Assembly: GCA_902785825.1 (NCBI GenBank)
Contig: CACZZZ010000016.1
Span: 1-58,206, forward strand
Source of the DNA: an uncultured Bacteroidia bacterium
GTDB taxonomy: Bacteria > Bacteroidota > Bacteroidia > Bacteroidales > UBA932
Direction: 5' to 3'
Length of the DNA stretch: 58,206 nucleotides
The notes under the pieces are model-generated. The model was not told the origin of the DNA, did no database searches, and was given only the letters and a program-made list of their open reading frames with translations. Positions 56,739-58,206 of the stretch are shown piece by piece (positions within the stretch are counted from its first letter, which is position 1; each line of letters opens with the position of its first letter). The translations under genes were made by a program, and so were the position numbers.

Positions 56739-56846
56739 GTAATAAATAGTTAATAAACCTATAGGTTAATATATGTTTTTGTCATTATGGCTTAAAAAGA
56801 CCAAGAACGAGGCTGTACGATTTGGCCGTCCCGCTTTCTGTTGTCA

Positions 56847-56891
56847 TCCCCGGGTGTCTCATGATGTCATCCCCGACCTCATTGGGGATCA
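56847..56891 (-). repeat. 45-base direct repeat, right copy
   Basis: Near-identical to 55744-55788; the two starts are 1,103 bases apart. The hairpin here is ATCCCCG-ACCTCAT-TGGGGAT. The TGA stop of the ORF6N gene (56879-56881) falls inside the element, which therefore encodes that protein's last residues (DPQ). Confidence 0.88.
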
Positions 56892-57772
56892 GCGGATATC
56901 TTTTGAATAAGTTCTTGAGGGTCAAGGTCACGCATCAGAGAAAAAGCGAACCATTTCTTTCCGAGGTCTTTTAGGGAAGCGCCGATGTGATAGACGCTGT
57001 CATCTATTATCAGGAACCGGTCATGCGCCTTTCCAAATAACCTGACATCAATTGGCGAATATTGCTCGTTATGCCTTTGGAGATCTAATCGCAACTGCCG
57101 GTCAATCGCCTTTGTGTATATGGTGGCGCTGACCTCAGATTCCCTTTTGTCAAGTAATGCCAGAACTGTCTCGTCAATATAGTTGTCAATCAGCGCGATT
57201 TCTTTAGTCGCCCCCTTAATTAACTTAGAAACAAATAGATAAGCATCAAATATCTGCCCATCGTAAAAGATGCCTTGGTTTGTTATTCGAACCTGTTTGT
57301 CAAAAGATTTGAAAAGCGTCTGGATCTTTTTCTCCGCCTCTAATTGTCGATATTCAATAGTGTCAATGCGCTGAACGATTTGCCTTTCGTTAGATAGTTG
57401 GTTCCTCATCGCGACAAATGCCCGCATGATTAAAATGTTAACTTGAATAGCCATACCGCTTCTCAAAAGCCCTGAAAGCATTGAAACGCCTTGCTCAGTA
57501 AAAGCATATGGTAAAGAACGATCCCCTCCTCTTGAGTTTGAAATGCCAAAATGGCATTTCAAACTGGCGGTTTCTTCCTTCGTCAAGCGAAACATGAAAT
57601 CTGGTGGGAAGCGTTCAATATTTCTTTTGACCTGTCGGTTCATCTGTGCGAGATCTACTTGGTATAATATGGCCAAATCTCTGTCCATTATAACCTGCTG
57701 TCCTCTCACTGTGATGATTTTAGCTTCAATGGCATCAAGTCCATTAGCAGATAAAACAACGTTCTCTGACAT
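56879..57772 (-). CDS. ORF6N-domain DNA-binding protein with PLD-like C-terminal domain
   Basis: The N-terminal ORF6N domain (about 5-90 from the chosen start) shows IITVRGQQVIMDRDLAILYQV, MNRQVKRNIERFPPDFMFRLT and the AFTEQGVSMLSGLL segment, as in phage-type Rha/ORF6N regulators. A short coiled-coil follows, then a domain (about 165-290) with FYDGQIFDAYLFVSKLI, ALIDNYIDE and HDRFLIIDDSVYHIGASLKDLG, resembling a phospholipase-D half-site lacking the full HxK. It probably binds DNA or nucleic acid and may regulate itself; the real function is unknown. The frame opens at 57814, but that start sits inside the leader hairpin, so the ATG at 57772 is preferred. It has AT-rich codon use. Confidence 0.8.
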   Translation of the reverse strand: MSENVVLSANGLDAIEAKIITVRGQQVIMDRDLAILYQVDLAQMNRQVKRNIERFPPDFMFRLTKEETASLKCHFGISNSRGGDRSLPYAFTEQGVSMLSGLLRSGMAIQVNILIMRAFVAMRNQLSNERQIVQRIDTIEYRQLEAEKKIQTLFKSFDKQVRITNQGIFYDGQIFDAYLFVSKLIKGATKEIALIDNYIDETVLALLDKRESEVSATIYTKAIDRQLRLDLQRHNEQYSPIDVRLFGKAHDRFLIIDDSVYHIGASLKDLGKKWFAFSLMRDLDPQELIQKISADPQ

Positions 57773-57810
57773 ATTCTGTCGTATTAGTTTATTATTACAT
57801 ACATATAACG

Positions 57811-57850
57811 ACAAAGCGAGTCAGGCGCGATATAGCCCAACTCGCTTTGT
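57811..57850 (-). promoter_or_regulatory. Leader hairpin / operator in front of the ORF6N gene
   Basis: ACAAAGCGAGT (57811-57821) and ACTCGCTTTGT (57840-57850) are a perfect 11-base inverted repeat with an 18-base loop, between the -7 box at 57889-57896 and the ATG at 57772. It could be an operator for the encoded DNA-binding protein, or an RNA structure that controls read-through. Confidence 0.65.
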
Positions 57851-57888
57851 AGACTCTGAGTGCTACGGCATTCAAATTTGTTCTAACG

Positions 57889-57896
57889 CAAATATA
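57889..57896 (-). promoter_or_regulatory. Possible -7 promoter box for the ORF6N gene
   Basis: TATATTTG followed by CG on the minus strand matches the -7 consensus. The -33 position reads GCAT rather than TTTG. Use of this box would give a leader of about 110 bases containing the hairpin at 57811-57850. Confidence 0.5.
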
Positions 57897-58206
57897 ACAA
57901 TAATCTTTTGTTTTCATGCCCACATAAAACTGGACCGGAAAATACAACTCAAGAGCAGGACAGCATGCCCTGCAGGGCCTTCAGTGGGCGATTAGACCGC
58001 GAATCCCCTGATTTTGAGGCGGGGGTCCGCAGGTTGATGTGCCCTGCAGGCCACTTGAATCAAGGTTGGTCGCTCTTGGTTCGCTTTTTTGATGTTGCTA
58101 TCATTATCGTAAGCCTCCGATGAACTGCATATTGTGGCCAGGAGAGATTCTGGCTACATTTGCAAAAAGTTCATGAGATATGCTTACAAGAGAACAGATT
58201 CTGGAG
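57897..58206. other. Right-end intergenic stretch without a supported gene
   Basis: No convincing coding region was found. It holds the palindrome GCCCTGCAGGGC at 57967-57978 and a second copy, GCCCTGCAGGCC, at 58041-58052. A plus-strand promoter-like pair lies near the edge, and an ATG at 58173 could open a gene that leaves the window. Confidence 0.6.
58131..58162 (+). promoter_or_regulatory. Promoter-like pair reading off the right edge
   Basis: ATTG (58131-58134), 20 bases, then TACATTTG (58155-58162) fit the Bacteroidota consensus on the plus strand. An ATG follows at 58173, but only 11 codons remain before the edge, so its gene cannot be judged. Confidence 0.45.

Noticed and set aside
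58173..58206. Partial gene starting at 58173 on the plus strand
   Set aside because: Only 11 codons are inside the window and the leader from the promoter-like site would be very short; not enough to support a gene.

Overview
The window comes from a member of the Bacteroidota, most likely Bacteroidales. The evidence is the TTTG-N19/20-TAnnTTTG promoters, the many lipoproteins with an SPII cysteine, weak ribosome-binding sites, and a very large block of secreted glycoside hydrolases. It is chromosomal: the left edge is the 5' part of a 23S rRNA gene. No phage, plasmid or insertion-sequence genes are visible.

Layout. (1) 1-1095: 5' part of a 23S rRNA gene on the minus strand, preceded by its own consensus promoter and not by a 16S or tRNA gene. 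(2) 1.1-4.3 kb, plus strand: an OPT-family peptide transporter overlapping peptidase T (pepT), a peptide uptake and cleavage pair. (3) 4.3-8.4 kb: an SDR-type threonine dehydrogenase with a downstream GH120 beta-xylosidase on the minus strand, divergent from kbl on the plus strand. The dehydrogenase and kbl together convert threonine to glycine and acetyl-CoA. (4) 12.7-8.4 kb, minus strand: a XylR-like (sugar sensor plus AraC helix-turn-helix) regulator with a consensus promoter, followed closely by two paralogous alkaline-phosphatase-fold lipoproteins carrying C-terminal PA14-like domains. (5) 54.3-12.8 kb, minus strand: about 41.5 kb with 19 co-directional genes and gaps of 3-55 bp or overlaps. 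In transcription order: GH92, GH92, metallophosphoesterase, WbsX/GH99-like, GH43, WbsX/GH99-like plus CBM9-like, GH95, GH3, a GH78-GH3 fusion, metallo-beta-lactamase fold, GH31, GH3, GH106, GH20, a DUF2490-like barrel, GH78-like, GH2, DUF4838-PA14, GH2. Nearly all are exported, most as lipoproteins. There is no SusC/SusD pair, so this is an enzyme-only glycan degradation locus. (6) 54.3-58.2 kb: an AAA ATPase/DUF234 gene with an unusual 15-bp tandem repeat at its start, a putative toxin plus XRE antitoxin pair bracketed by 45-bp direct repeats, and an ORF6N regulator with a PLD-like C-terminus and a leader hairpin. This end is visibly more AT-rich than the enzyme cluster.

How it fits together. 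The exo-acting activities suggested by family (alpha-L-rhamnosidases GH78/GH106, beta-glucosidase/xylosidase GH3, alpha-xylosidase/glucosidase GH31, alpha-L-fucosidase/galactosidase GH95, GH43, GH2, GH20 and alpha-mannosidases GH92) suit stripping of a heavily branched, rhamnose-containing glycan or glycosides at the cell surface or in the periplasm. The true substrate cannot be read from the sequence. Three features stand out: a one-chain rhamnosidase-glucosidase (GH78-GH3) next to a free paralogue of its GH3 half; a PA14-like C-terminal module shared by unrelated enzymes; and short GAGCGGAG-type palindromic repeats, some sitting in frame inside enzyme genes and one supplying a GTG start codon.
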